From positions 186,001-250,000 of the forward strand of contig NJPS01000048.1 of assembly GCA_002946415.1 (NCBI GenBank): 64,000 nt of DNA, read 5' to 3'. A model generated the notes under the pieces. It saw only the letters and a list, made by a program, of their open reading frames with translations, was not told where the DNA came from and did no database searches. This stretch comes from Rutstroemia sp. NJR-2017a BVV2 (Eukaryota; Ascomycota; Leotiomycetes; Helotiales; Rutstroemiaceae). The stretch's first letter is position 1; each line of letters opens with the position of its first letter. The translations under genes and the position numbers were made by a program. Below, piece by piece: positions 22,434-33,900 of this stretch.

Positions 22434-23627
22434 CTACTTCTTCTTTCCTCCCTGCTTTCCCGTCTGAGCCGTCTCCACCTTCTTCGTCTCCACCTTCTTC
22501 GTCTCCACCTTCTTCGTCTCCACCTTCTTCTTCAAAGGCAGTGCTGATGCTGGTGCTGGTGATCTTTCATGACGACCACGCTTCTCCTTCTCTTGAGTCT
22601 CCTTGCCACTACGATGAGGACTTCGAGAACTCCGATGTGGACTTTGTGAACTACTCCTTCGATGCTTCCCCGTTGCATTCGACTTCTCCCCCATTGCACT
22701 CGACTCCGCAGCAGCCTTCTTATCCTGGGACTCCGACGTCTCAGACAGCTTCAGTTTGCCTACTGGAGGATTCATAAATATCTTTTTATCCGCATCCGTC
22801 TTCAATCCTGTATACAGCGCATTACAGCGCTTGACAAACGCCTGCACATCCGGATTTTTTTCTTCGCCCGGCTTCCACAATAAATACTTCGTCGTATCAT
22901 CAAGCCTCAGTACTTTGTCCTCATTCGGCCGGGAGAAGAGTTTCTTGATTTCCAGCACGTTCCACTGCAAAGTGCTGTACTTGACTTTTCCTGTTTCGCG
23001 GTGTGCTTTATACACGTGCGACGTTGCGACGAAGACATTGACAGTGATATTGTCTTTCTCTTTGTACAAGTAGTAAGCTGAGAGGACGTCATTTCGGACG
23101 TCGAGATCAGAGTCGACAAGTAACTCGGGGTGTACGGTTGGACCCCAGCGGTTGGTCCATGACATGTCGTTCAATCCGTGTTCGAAGGCCAAAGCTCTCG
23201 AGTTACTCAGCTCGGTCAATGGAGGGAGAATCGGGTCGCAGAGCTTCGCTAGTAGCTCCTTGAACTTTTGCGGGGCAGAGGGGATGAGTTCCTGGGGTAT
23301 CTTGAGGGTCATAATAGATATGATGGCGTTGGGTGGCATACCCGGTATTATTATTTTCTGTTGCCAACAGTTAAAGAGGACCTCGCAATGCTGGAATTCC
23401 CATTTTGTTCCGGCTTCTACCGTTGGCTGGGGCGCCGGGTTGGGAGCTAGATTTTGGAGATTTGGGTCCGGTTTGGGAGCTAGCTTCCTTAGGGGAGCTC
23501 TTTCCTGCGGGGGAGCTGTCCTTGAGGAACCTGTACTACCTGAAGGAGCTGCCTTCTTTTCGGGAGCTTTCTTCGCGGGACCTTTGCTCCCTGAAGGAGG
23601 TGCCGTATTTCTGGAAGACGGTGGCAT
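22434..23627 (-). CDS. Hypothetical protein with KKVET repeats
   Basis: Single-exon frame of 397 aa with ATG at 23627 and TAG at 22434. I do not recognise the family. The N-terminal 70 residues are Pro/Ala/Lys/Ser-rich and probably disordered. The middle part (about 70-290) looks folded, with conserved-looking segments such as KWEFQHCEVLFNCWQQK, FEHGLNDMSW and YLLWKPGEEK. The C-terminal 100 residues are Ser/Arg/His/Lys-rich and end in four perfect KKVET units (367-386) and a KKK tail. The basic tail suggests nuclear or nucleic-acid association, which is inference only. It is convergent with the amylase-like gene. Confidence 0.8.
   Translation of the reverse strand: MPPSSRNTAPPSGSKGPAKKAPEKKAAPSGSTGSSRTAPPQERAPLRKLAPKPDPNLQNLAPNPAPQPTVEAGTKWEFQHCEVLFNCWQQKIIIPGMPPNAIISIMTLKIPQELIPSAPQKFKELLAKLCDPILPPLTELSNSRALAFEHGLNDMSWTNRWGPTVHPELLVDSDLDVRNDVLSAYYLYKEKDNITVNVFVATSHVYKAHRETGKVKYSTLQWNVLEIKKLFSRPNEDKVLRLDDTTKYLLWKPGEEKNPDVQAFVKRCNALYTGLKTDADKKIFMNPPVGKLKLSETSESQDKKAAAESSAMGEKSNATGKHRRSSSQSPHRSSRSPHRSGKETQEKEKRGRHERSPAPASALPLKKKVETKKVETKKVETKKVETAQTGKQGGKKK
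22471..22530. repeat. Four perfect 15-bp tandem repeats within coding sequence
   Basis: The unit GTCTCCACCTTCTTC occurs four times head to tail without a mismatch. Read on the minus strand it encodes KKVET x4 at the C terminus of the 397-aa protein. Perfect identity suggests recent expansion and likely length polymorphism. Confidence 0.95.
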
Positions 23628-25053
23628 AATTGTAAATGCTGAAAAGAGACTTGCACTTTAAGAATTTTATACCGAGAAAATCTGCGTGGACAAACCCTTT
23701 ACAGAACTTATGATGATTGAAAATCGGTAAAGAATCGAGTGATTGGAGAATTGCTAGTTATGAGTAATACATTCGCATTCCAGCACTGCAAAGATGTGTT
23801 TATAGAGTTGATGCAAATTTTTTATGGCTCGAAAGACCATATGAAAGACGAACATACTAGTACGCCAATTAAGCAGGCCTCCGCTAGACGTATCTAATGG
23901 CTAGGAATATGACCTCTTTGAGGATATACACGATGCTCGTCAATCTCTATGCGAAGTGGTCTTGGGCCGACCTGGCCTAGGTGACGTCGCATGTAGCCTT
24001 ATGCCAACAAATATCTTCAATCTAATTCGCACACTTGTACCTAGACACTGTATAGACCACCGGTTCCGTTTACACGAGCGTAAACGCCTTTATCATCGTG
24101 TCTCGGGAATATATCTGAATGGGTCCACAGTCGACCTCAAGGAAGACATTCTCTGATCTGTGAGAATAAGGTAAATGTGCATTGAATTCTACCTAGCTAA
24201 TCTGGGTCATATGGACCATTATGTAGGCCAGGAAAAGGACCATTTATCGGTCCTTTTAATGGGCGCAGCAAAACTAATGATATTACACATTGATAAGAAA
24301 ATGATGCCATCCAGAACATCGGATGCTTCGTCCAATGCTTCACATGATCCATTTCGCGAAAACTCTGCATATGCGAAACAGTATGGCTGCAAAAGCTGGG
24401 CGGAAGTTCCATTTGCTTCTCCGGCTGGTTGTCGCGTGTAAAGTGTACTACTTCAGAGCAAACATGGAACAATCGAATCGGGTGGTGTTGGGTTGGACAA
24501 TGACCATCTAAACCTGCAGTCTTGGTCAAGTCTCCTTTACGTAATTCCTCCACAACAAGCGACATACAAATTCATCTGCTCCATCTTATACACACAGTCA
24601 GCGAAACATAATGTAAGCCAATACTTCTTACATTATAGCATCGGCGATGCTGAATAACGAGGCAACGGCAATGCTGAATAACGACGTATCGGCAATGCTT
24701 AACAAAATAAATGTCGGCAATGCTTAATAACGGAGTATCGGGAATGCTGAATAACGAATCATCGGCAATGCTTAAAAATCTTTGCATGCAGAAATATGCA
24801 GGGAAACTGGCGATGTATGGAGCCAACGAGGGGCAACAGCTCACCCCGCACTAGCGCATTAGAGGAATGCTTTACAAGAAAAGCTCGGGACAACTACCCC
24901 GCTCCTGATATATATTTGTACACAACTTCCTCAGACAGACAATGAACATCTGCTCATATTTCTGAAGTTGTTTCGTAGTTCTGCACATCCACAAACAAAC
25001 AATTGACTTCACTTAACGCTTTAATCCACTTCTCCAAAGCCCACTCACTCACC
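23628..25053. other. Gene-poor interval with inverted repeat and minisatellite
   Basis: 1.4 kb with no supported gene. It holds a perfect 9-bp inverted repeat with a 7-nt loop at 24233-24257 and the 24-bp minisatellite listed separately. The 122-codon minus-strand frame at 24197-24565 has no domain-like features. Confidence 0.45.
24642..24780. repeat. 24-bp minisatellite, six degenerate units
   Basis: Six head-to-tail units beginning CGGCAATGCT(G/T)AATAACG start at 24642, 24666, 24690, 24715, 24739 and 24763. Unit length is 24 bp, with one 25-bp unit and the last one truncated. Units differ at several positions, so the array is not freshly expanded. It lies about 270 bp upstream of the SDR gene. 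Confidence 0.9.
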
Positions 25054-25776
25054 ATGTCCCTCAAACCCAACCGCAGCATCATAATCGTCGGCGCCGGGCC
25101 TCTCATGTCCCGCAGCCTATCCCTCTATCTTGCCTCCCACAACTGGCAAATCATCCTAATCTCCCGCTCCGAAACCAGTCTCGCCGCCTACGCCAAAGAA
25201 ATCAGCGAAAAGTACCCCTCGGCCCCCAAACCCCTGTACCACGCAGCCGACGCCTCTATCCCCGCCTCCCTCACCGCCGCTCTCAACTGGGCCGCCTCGC
25301 AAGTCTCTTCCGGCAAAATCGACGTTCTCTGCTACAACGCAGCGCGCGTGGCGCCCTCTCCCCTCCTCACCCTCGACCCCAACGTCCTGGTGCAAGACTT
25401 CAATATCTCCGCCGTCGGCACCCTGGTCGCGGGCCAATGGTTCATGGAACACGCGAACAAGTCTCATATCCCCGAAGGCGAGTATCCGCTGTTTCTCGTC
25501 CCCGGAGGTGCGCTAGATAAGTATCCGGAGCCGGATTTGGCGAGTTTGTCGGCGGTGAAATCCGCGAGTCAGAATCTTGTGAGGCAGTTTGCGATGGTGA
25601 TGAAGGGGGCGAATATTTTGGTCGGGGCGCCGTTGATTGGGGGGGCGGTGGGGACGCCGGGGGGAGAGGAGAGGATGAAGCCGGATCAGATTGTGGAGGG
25701 GCTGTTTAAACCGTTTTTTGAGGAGAGGGAGGCAATGAAGGGTCTGGAGGATTGGGATTCGGAAAGGGCTTGGTAG
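25054..25776 (+). CDS. Atypical short-chain dehydrogenase/reductase-fold protein
   Basis: Intronless 240-aa frame; the ATG at 25054 has a good context (CACC before ATG). A Rossmann start (SIIIVGAGPLMSRSLSLYLAS) is followed by alternating strands and helices of SDR length, with the NAA segment (CYNAARVAPSP) matching the NNAG motif. Two SDR hallmarks are missing: the TGxxxGxG loop reads VGAGPLMSRS, and the YxxxK pair reads LSAVK, so the catalytic Tyr is Leu. A catalytic Ser cannot be placed either. It may be a non-catalytic NAD(P)-binding protein or a divergent reductase. Codon ends switch from C to G near 25490: 15 of the first 20 codons after ATG end in C, and none of the last 19. Confidence 0.88.
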   Translation: MSLKPNRSIIIVGAGPLMSRSLSLYLASHNWQIILISRSETSLAAYAKEISEKYPSAPKPLYHAADASIPASLTAALNWAASQVSSGKIDVLCYNAARVAPSPLLTLDPNVLVQDFNISAVGTLVAGQWFMEHANKSHIPEGEYPLFLVPGGALDKYPEPDLASLSAVKSASQNLVRQFAMVMKGANILVGAPLIGGAVGTPGGEERMKPDQIVEGLFKPFFEEREAMKGLEDWDSERAW

Positions 25777-27668
25777 ATTGGTTGGATGGGGGGGATGTGG
25801 GTTATGATAAAGACTTGAGGACTTTGATATGACTGGATTTGATGAGGTGTTTCTACTGTCAGGATATTAACATACGATAACGGTCTTGATTTTGCGAACT
25901 TAGCTGGATTCCCAATGGATTGATAATGGTTGATTGGATAATTTGCATCTTATGGCAACCGGCTTGCGTTAACTGATTGACCAAGGGTTGAAGGATTTCT
26001 TAATACAAAAGTGTTTACTTCTACAAAAGCAAGCAGATAGTCTGGAAGTTGGGCCGAAATGCCTCTATCTCATTTAAACAAAATGAAGCCCGAGAAGCGA
26101 CCGTGATAACAGAATCTGGAACAAGCTGGTATCATCACCCCTTGCTGCGTCATAGGGCTGAAATGAAGGTCGCGTTCGTGGCTAGTAACACCTTGGCGAA
26201 GCTTGGTGATGGGACCAAGACTGTTGTCAAAATAGATTGAAACAAGGAAGAAACAACTGAAGCTTAACCATGGGGATAGCGGATTCGCTGGTGTGTTTGA
26301 TAGAGGATTGTTCATTTATTCATAGTGACCCGCGGTCCGAGATATCCGACTCATGTTGATGGAGTAAGATTGAAATAGACCAAGTGACTGTACGGTTGTA
26401 TAGAATTTTCCTGGTGATCTTTTGCGGGTGGGGCGACTTCATTTTTCTCGCAAAACGAGACAGTGGGATTGTAGACTCTGCACTGCACCAGCAACAAGAG
26501 AAGTTCTCAAGCTTTGGAAACTGGACAGGATGTTTTGATCGTTCATTTGACGCGTCCCGTCCCGAACCCCTTGTAACTTCCCCACACGATAACCTACTGT
26601 AAGCATTTCGTACCCTGAAAAAGTCGCGACCGTGAGTTGTGTCAGACATTGTCATTCTTTCATCTCCGCATGAAAAATCACAGCAATTAATTTGTGCTTC
26701 ATTTTCATTGCTTGCCTGCTCACTCCAGCTATACGACTGCGACTGTATCGGATGAGACAGCAACGACGTTGATAAGCACGTAAGCATTCAACACCCCAAC
26801 TCCAAGATCGGCTCCACCTACCCTACCACGCTAAAACGACCCACCAGCACCTGCACCACGCACAGACTCGTGGACAATCTGAACCAGTCAATGCTTCAAA
26901 GTTCCTAGAACAGTGGAGATGTGTGCTCTGTGGCTGTCGATCCCATTGCTTAGTACGCTTGGCCTATGGAAGGAAATGCTTGTCCCCGACTATCCCGACG
27001 TTTCATATCCTTCGTTGGATCTCTGACGCTGTTTCAGACATTGGACCTAGCATGTCTGATCAATGTCGGGGCGAACCTCTCGCTTTCTACATATGCGGGT
27101 TTTCGTGAAGGGTAGGAGGAATAACGCTCGAGTTCTTCAATTGGAAGATGTCCGCCTGTCTTGACTCTTGACTACCATGCTGTTTCATAGGATGACATTT
27201 CGAATCAAGTAGGCCGTGGAATAGATCCGGCGCTCTTTGCGAACCCTACTTAGCATGACCATACCTTCTGTGCCCCCCAAACAAAAATTGTCAAACTCTG
27301 GTCAAGATACCAGTGGGGGAGTGTAGTAGGTATTTATGCTGATCTCAAGTCACAGCCAAAGTCGGCACTACTTGCTGTTCCGCCCTAGGGGCTAGGGGTT
27401 GTGATTACTTCGTGTCATAGTTGCTTCATGAACTTTCTCATAACAGCTCAATTCCCTCCTTTCACTCTCCAAGCTTTCTCTTTCTCCTAACAACTCTCCG
27501 CAATTTGTGAAGAAAACTTGCTCACTGCCTTCCTGCATGACAGTAATCCAGCAACTCTACCCCTACCAAAGCCCCATCTTACATGTGTTGACCAATGAGA
27601 CGCAATTATTTGGACAGTCTATCCAATAGCATTTTAGTTTTCTCTTCTTCCCTTCTACTACTCCCCAG
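25777..27668. other. Gene-poor interval upstream of the permease
   Basis: 1.9 kb without convincing coding sequence. A 155-codon minus-strand frame (26320-26787) is Cys- and Ser-rich but has no domain or splice support. The last 300 bp before 27669 are pyrimidine-rich, as is common in fungal promoters. Confidence 0.45.
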
Positions 27669-29591
27669 ATGGGAGGGTTTTCCCAGTCGAGGAATTTCCT
27701 CGGCGGCGCCATTTCAACTATATCGACGCCTTTGCGGAATAGTGCTGAGATTGGTTTCCATTGCTCCTCGCCGGTGACGCCTCGACGGCCATTTTTACGG
27801 AATGAAGAGCAAGATAGCTCGAGTAGCAGAGGTGGAAACTCCAGAAAGACTTCCATATATACAGATTCTACATATCTGCCGACGCCGCGCAATTTCGTAC
27901 TACAGGCACCAAATCATAAACGGTCGCGGTCAGATGAGAATGAAGCAGACAAGAATGATTATTACGACTACACACAATCCGACATCACCTTAGTATCACC
28001 ACCAGAATCAGCTCGGCTGCTTCCACCAACGCCCAGTTTCCGCCTAGATCCCTATGACACACCCGAAGTCGCCAAGCTCGGCACATTCTCCGCCATCAAC
28101 ATAATCCTCGGCAAGACCGTCGGCGTCGGCATCTACTCCATCCCCAGCTCCATCCTCCAATCCGTCGGCAGCGTCGGAGCCAGCCTCACCCTCTGGATTG
28201 TCGGCTCGCTCATCTCCTTCTGCGGCCTCGCCGTGTACCTCGATCTCGGCACCGCGCTGCCACGTTCCGGGGGCGAGCGTATTTACCTTGAAAGAATCTT
28301 TCGCAAACCCCGGATGCTGGCTACATGTGCGTTTATGAGTTATGTCGTGCTCCTCGGTTTCAGCACACCGAATTGTATCGTGCTGGGCGAATACATCATG
28401 TACGCCCTCGAAATCGACGCCAATCGCTGGAATGTGCGCACCATCGCCGTCGCCGTCATTACACTAACATGTTTCATCCACGCGCGGTACCCGCGGCTCG
28501 GGCTCCGCATCATCAACATCCTCGGCGTCGGCAAGATGTTCTTCGTGCTGATTGTGATCCTCTCCGGGCTCGCAGGCCTGCTAATGAAAGTCGGCTCTAA
28601 CACTTCCCTCCTCCTCCCCCGCCGTCTCAACACCCCCTCTACGGAATTCATCCCCCTCCCGCACCCGCACCTCTCCACCGCCCAGCGCAACTTCTCGCAC
28701 CTGTTCGCGCACTCCTCCACCCAACCCTACGACTACGCCACCGCGCTCCTCAAAATCCTGTACTGCTTCCGCGGCTACAGCACCGCCAACCAAGTCCTCT
28801 CCTCGGTGCGGGACCCCATTCGCACCCTCCGCACCGCCGCCCCCATCGCGCTGTCCCTCGTCTCTGCAGCCTACATCCTCGCCAACATCGCCTACTTCCT
28901 CGTCGTCGAGCTCGACGACTTCAAAACCGCAGGCGTCGTCGTCGCCGGGCATTTCTTCAAAAACATTTTCGGGGAAGTCCTTGGTGAAAACGTGCTCCCG
29001 ATCGCGGTTGTGGTTTCTGCGTTTGGGAATATCGCTGCGACGTCGTTTGCACAGGCGCGCGTGAATCAGGAATTAGGAAACGACGGTCTTCTTCCTTTTT
29101 CGCGCTTCTTCGCCCGGAACAGCAACCCCGGCGCAGAGGCACCCCCCACACCGGGCCTCTTCCTCCACTGGTTCGTGAGCGTGCTCGTCATCGTCGTGCC
29201 CCCGCCGGGAGAAATCTACAATTTCCTCGTCGACATAGGCGGGTACCCGGTCTCCGTGATCTCAGTCGCCATCTCCGGCGGGCTCCTATACTTGCAGATG
29301 ACGCCGGCGGAGAACTACACGTCGCCGTTCCGGGCGCGGAAAATATACACGGTGGTTTTTCTGCTGAGCAATTGTCTGCTGCTGGTGTTGCCGTGGATGA
29401 AGCCGGCGGATGGGAGGGGCGAGGGCAGGTTTGCGTATTACGCGTATCCGGCGACGGCGGTGGGGGTGTTAGGCAGTGGGGTGGTTTATTGGGTGGGGTG
29501 GAGGGTGTGGGGGAATGGGAGAGGGGGAGAGAGTGCGAGGGGGGCGGAGAGGGAGTTGGGTTTGAGGAGTGGGACGGCGGCGAGGAAATAG
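27669..29591 (+). CDS. APC-superfamily amino-acid permease (MUP1/LAT-like methionine permease)
   Basis: Single-exon frame of 640 aa. A hydrophilic N-terminal tail (about 130 residues, Ser/Asn/Asp-rich, possible arrestin/ubiquitin regulation) precedes a 12-helix transporter core. The first helix carries the unwound-helix motif GKTVGVGIYSIPSS, typical of LAT/MUP1-type carriers, followed by YLDLGTALPRSGGERIYLER, another family signature. GNIAATSFAQARVNQELGNDGLLPFS marks helix 8 and its loop. MUP1-type permeases import methionine with high affinity at the plasma membrane; the substrate here is inferred. The C-terminal tail is Gly/Arg-rich and coded by almost exclusively G-ending codons, while the core uses C-ending ones. 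Confidence 0.9.
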   Translation: MGGFSQSRNFLGGAISTISTPLRNSAEIGFHCSSPVTPRRPFLRNEEQDSSSSRGGNSRKTSIYTDSTYLPTPRNFVLQAPNHKRSRSDENEADKNDYYDYTQSDITLVSPPESARLLPPTPSFRLDPYDTPEVAKLGTFSAINIILGKTVGVGIYSIPSSILQSVGSVGASLTLWIVGSLISFCGLAVYLDLGTALPRSGGERIYLERIFRKPRMLATCAFMSYVVLLGFSTPNCIVLGEYIMYALEIDANRWNVRTIAVAVITLTCFIHARYPRLGLRIINILGVGKMFFVLIVILSGLAGLLMKVGSNTSLLLPRRLNTPSTEFIPLPHPHLSTAQRNFSHLFAHSSTQPYDYATALLKILYCFRGYSTANQVLSSVRDPIRTLRTAAPIALSLVSAAYILANIAYFLVVELDDFKTAGVVVAGHFFKNIFGEVLGENVLPIAVVVSAFGNIAATSFAQARVNQELGNDGLLPFSRFFARNSNPGAEAPPTPGLFLHWFVSVLVIVVPPPGEIYNFLVDIGGYPVSVISVAISGGLLYLQMTPAENYTSPFRARKIYTVVFLLSNCLLLVLPWMKPADGRGEGRFAYYAYPATAVGVLGSGVVYWVGWRVWGNGRGGESARGAERELGLRSGTAARK

Positions 29592-30983
29592 AAAGTGATG
29601 AGGATGGAGGGTGGAGGAGAGGGTGGGTAGTGGGTTGTAGATTTTCATGAAGAGTGACAGGATTCAGTTCTTTGGGGAGGATACCCGTAAGATATTTACG
29701 ATGACGATTAATGTATATATGTACCTACACATACGGTAACAATTTAACTACAAGAAAAGCATAGTATAGCATAGCATAAACAAGCATAGCAACGGTGTTC
29801 TCACTTCTATATCATATCCTCTCAGTACAAAATCCCCAGGCCAGAAACTTCAAAATTCATATACCTCAATCCAATCCAATCTAACCATAACATAAACCAC
29901 CAACCACTACTCTCCATACCCCACCTTAAACCCTTTCTTCTCCCCCTCCCCCCTTCCAACCACCCCCCATATCCCCTCCCCCAGTTCCAGTAGCCAAACT
30001 CTATATACCACCACTCTCACGTAAGACCAGCCAGCACCCCCTCCATCATCACCTCCCAACCAACCATCTCCGCGCAAACCAAAATTTTGTTGCACATCTA
30101 ACGAGCCCACAACCCAGCTCAGCTGAAGATGAAGATCCTTCGGTCAGCTTCCGTCTTGGCGTTCGGTCGGCCGGTTGCTCGCTCGGTGTGTTAATAACCC
30201 AGGATTTCGGGTCCACTGCCTACATGTGGCTACATCCTTGGCTGTGGCGTAGAGCTGCTGGAAAACGCACACACCAGAAAAGATTTTTAATTGAACAAAT
30301 TCTATTTTCATTTTACTGAAATACTGTATAAGAGTTCCCGAGCTGTCTTCGTCTGCCTCCATCCCACTCCGGCACAAGCACTTATTATGACAGGCTAGGA
30401 CCGCCTCCGTTGTGTTTATTTTTGCAAAAGAAAACCAAATAAAGCAACTACAGAAGCATAAAATAACAACCATCGAATCATATCCTCTAACGTTAATTCG
30501 AACCATAAAAGGTCCTATTAATCCACCATTTTATCCGACTGACCCTCTGCCATCCACCACTAGGACATGTTAAGCATGCAAAATTCCAAAGCACCATGTT
30601 CCATACGAGATAAAAAGCCATAACGAATTGCAAAAAAAGCCCCGTGCCCAAATAATCCTAACAAAATGATTTTGTGTTGCCAATCGCAAGGAATGAAAGC
30701 AACGGTGTGAGAAAGTGGAAGTTCCAACATAGCCAAGGTCGGTTACAACATAAGGGAAACGAAATTCTCGCATGTGTATCCGCCTATACCGTTGTTCGAA
30801 GTCACTATTAGTACAAAAATGAAAACTTATACACAATTATGATAGATACAGTGTTATCCGCAGAGGAAATCAAGACAAGTTCTGTCAAGAATGGGTTTTC
30901 TGTTTGACATTGACTGCAGGAACCACGCCACCTTGAGGTGAATGATGACCTTCATCGCAAACTTTCAAGTGTCGGAGACAATA
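29592..30983. other. Convergent intergenic region
   Basis: 1.4 kb between converging genes. The stretch 29907-30110 on the minus strand is an intact 67-codon frame (GEGIWGVVGRGEGEKKG near its end) with the G-ending codon bias seen at the 3' ends of real genes here, but no domain. The remainder is AT-rich 3' flank. Confidence 0.4.
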
Positions 30984-33900
30984 TCAGCGGGTTTCCTTAG
31001 CTCGGGCCGAGCGTTTCAGGTAAGTTGCATAGTCCTCTGCAGCAAGCGACTCAGGAGAACGATGGAGTGCTGGGTCGTACCTAGGACGACTACGGTTTTC
31101 TGGGGTAACAGGGAAATCATAACTGCGGGGCGAAAGAGGTCTTGCCGAACCGGAGTTTCGAGGAGTAGTAGCAACATTGACCATGGCAGGAGCTAGTGAG
31201 GCAACAGCAGAACCTCGGTGTTGTGGGGGAAAGCTTCCTTGAGCGTTATTAGAGGAGACGTAAGCAGGCGCAGCTACTGGTGCACGAGAAACATTCAATT
31301 TCAACATGTTTAAGAAGCTCTGAGGCTTTTGGTCACTGCTAAAATCATAATCAGCATGCAGATTGCAATCGGATATGATGAGGCATTGTATACCTGTTTG
31401 TACTAGCGATGCGCTGAGCAAAGCTAGGTCGTCTCTTGGGCGAGCCATCCTCAGTTGCTGGAGGATAGACCGAAGTCCGCTTGAAACTGGAGTGACTTCT
31501 AGTGGATGAGCCATGCTCTGAAGGTATCCCATAAATTTCCACTGGGGTGAAATCTTCGGATGCAAGAATCTTTGGCTGATTAGTTAATGGTGCCTCATGG
31601 GCCGACAAAGCGGATTCGTTGATAATACTTCGTAGAAAAAGCTTTTCGGCGTTGTCGGGTTCCAAGGAACACATCACTTTATCTGATGGTAATACTTTCT
31701 CATTATGTTCGACGGGCGGATCGTTAGACAAGTTGTGGACACTTCTTCCCCAATTAGGGTCTGTGAAGAGAGTGCTGAAATTCGGATTCTTCATTGTCCC
31801 TCGATGGGAGACTCCGTCCTTGCTCGCACCGGATCTAGATTCTCCAATATGAGCATGCTCAACATCCGCATCACAAGAGGCTTCTAAAATCGACGGCGTA
31901 GCCGAGCCTGAACCTTCATGGCCTTCGTGAAATACTTGATACGTGGTCTTTTGGGTATCCGGCTTCACAAAAAGATTTGCAAGGAATTCGGAGGTCAATG
32001 TTCCAGATGGTTCGGAAATTGGGCGATGTGATGTATCTGTGCCGCCGAGCCTGCGCTCATCAGTTGGAAAGGAACTTTTATCCGAGAATGATCGCTCCGC
32101 AGTGGCGGCTAGTGCTTGAGAACTGATAGTTGCAAGTACGGGTGAAGATGGAGAAGTTTGGGCCTTCTGAGGTGTAAGAAAGAGATTCTTGCAGTGAGTG
32201 TCCCAGTCCATTACACTCTTACCACCTCCACGCGTGGTAGGAATGGTGCTACTACCACGAACAGGCGAAGGTAGATAAAAGTCCTGGCCGTCAAACTTCG
32301 GTAAATCATGAGTTGATGTATTTTGTGTGTTGGTGCCGAAGTAAATTTCACGCGCAGTATTCTCGGCTTCTGTTAATGGCCTACAATACTCGAATCCGCT
32401 GTATTTACCATGACCTGTACCACCAATATCGGTCAGATGTCCGCGCAGATAAGGTACAGCGAATGGCAAAACCCGAGCAGCTTGGGAAGCCACCTTCGGG
32501 GCATTGGCTATTGACTGAAGCTCTGAAGAAGAGCTAGGATATGTATCCGATCGTCGAAAAGCCGGCATAGGCACTGGTCGATTCTGATACGAAGGAGCAT
32601 GCATTGTCTGCGATCTTGGCATACTCACTAAGCTAGTCCCAACTGCAGAATCCTCCCATCGAGTCTCAGCTCGGTTGAGTAGTCTCTGCTGTCTCTCGAG
32701 CTGAGATTCTGGTGTCGTAGGTGGAGAATTTCGGCCAGGACTAGTCATTGCGAAGACTTCCATCTGAGCAGCAGTCAGTGGTGCTTGACTCCGTGGCTGA
32801 AATGGCGGTGCCATTGCCGCCGTGGCAGGTAAGCGGGACCCAACAATTGGAGTGCTTAACTTTTTCGAAATGTACTCTTGAGGGCTTGGTGAATCAATGC
32901 TTTGCACTGACGACACCGGTTGACTGGTGTACCCGGAATAGGGTTGGTCATTGATGTTCGTATTAACATGGGAAATACCGGCAGTTGTGGAGATTGGGTT
33001 ATGGTGATCTTCGTTAGCTTGTGAAGGCAGAGAATCATGTGCGTTAATGGTCGATGGCGCATGAATTTTCGGCGTTTGGGAGTTGTGGGACGGATTTCGT
33101 GCAGCATGAAGCAGAGACTTCAGCCGCGATATTTCGTCAACCAATGTCTGACGTTGATTTGATGCATGAAAATCATCCTGAAGAGAATGATTGGCGATAT
33201 GATTGTCTAATGACATCAGGTGCTGGCGAAGATAGTGCAGATGGTGCTCAATATGTCCTGGTAGCAAAGGTAACATTGGTTGAAATTGCCCAAGCTGAGG
33301 ATGAGCTGGAGGTGCTGCAATGGGCAGTGCTTGTCCATTTGTATGTGCCATTAGAGGAGCGAAATTACCCATTGTCATTGGCATCGGCATCGGCATGGAC
33401 ATTGAGATGGGAAGCATACCGGGTGGCATGAAGTGACCCGGAGGAGGAATAGCGTGCATAGGGGCAGCAAACGGGTGGCTTCCAATCATAGATGAATGAG
33501 CTGCGAAGCTGTTTGGTGGTGGCGGAAACCCTGGAGCAGGTAGAAATACTTGATTGTTGTAGACTAAGTATGGTCTCGTTTGATCAAACTGGGTGGGTGG
33601 AGAAATTCTGATGGATTGCGTTCCAGATGCCTTACCGCCACTACTACCTCCGCTGACTCTACTGCTTCCGGTCGCGTTAGCTCGGTGGTGAAACTGACCA
33701 TCGACTGGATGAGACATAGTCGCCATGGACATTGAACTTCCTTGTGGAAGGTAGTTGTAACTCGGTAGAAAGGGTGGTTGAAAAGAGGCTGAATATTCAT
33801 CTAGCGAGGGATGACCATCAACAAGATTGCGCCCTTGTAGATAGTCGCTACCACCGCTCATGGGACTGTTAGCTTTGTCGACTTGATCGAGTTCATTGCT

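Noticed and set aside
24642..24780. Regularly spaced repeats, considered as a CRISPR-like array
   Set aside because: The units are directly adjacent with no unique spacers and the genome is eukaryotic; it is a minisatellite.
26320..26787. 155-codon minus-strand frame
   Set aside because: Its composition is Ser/Cys/Arg-mixed without any motif, and no promoter or splice context supports a gene.
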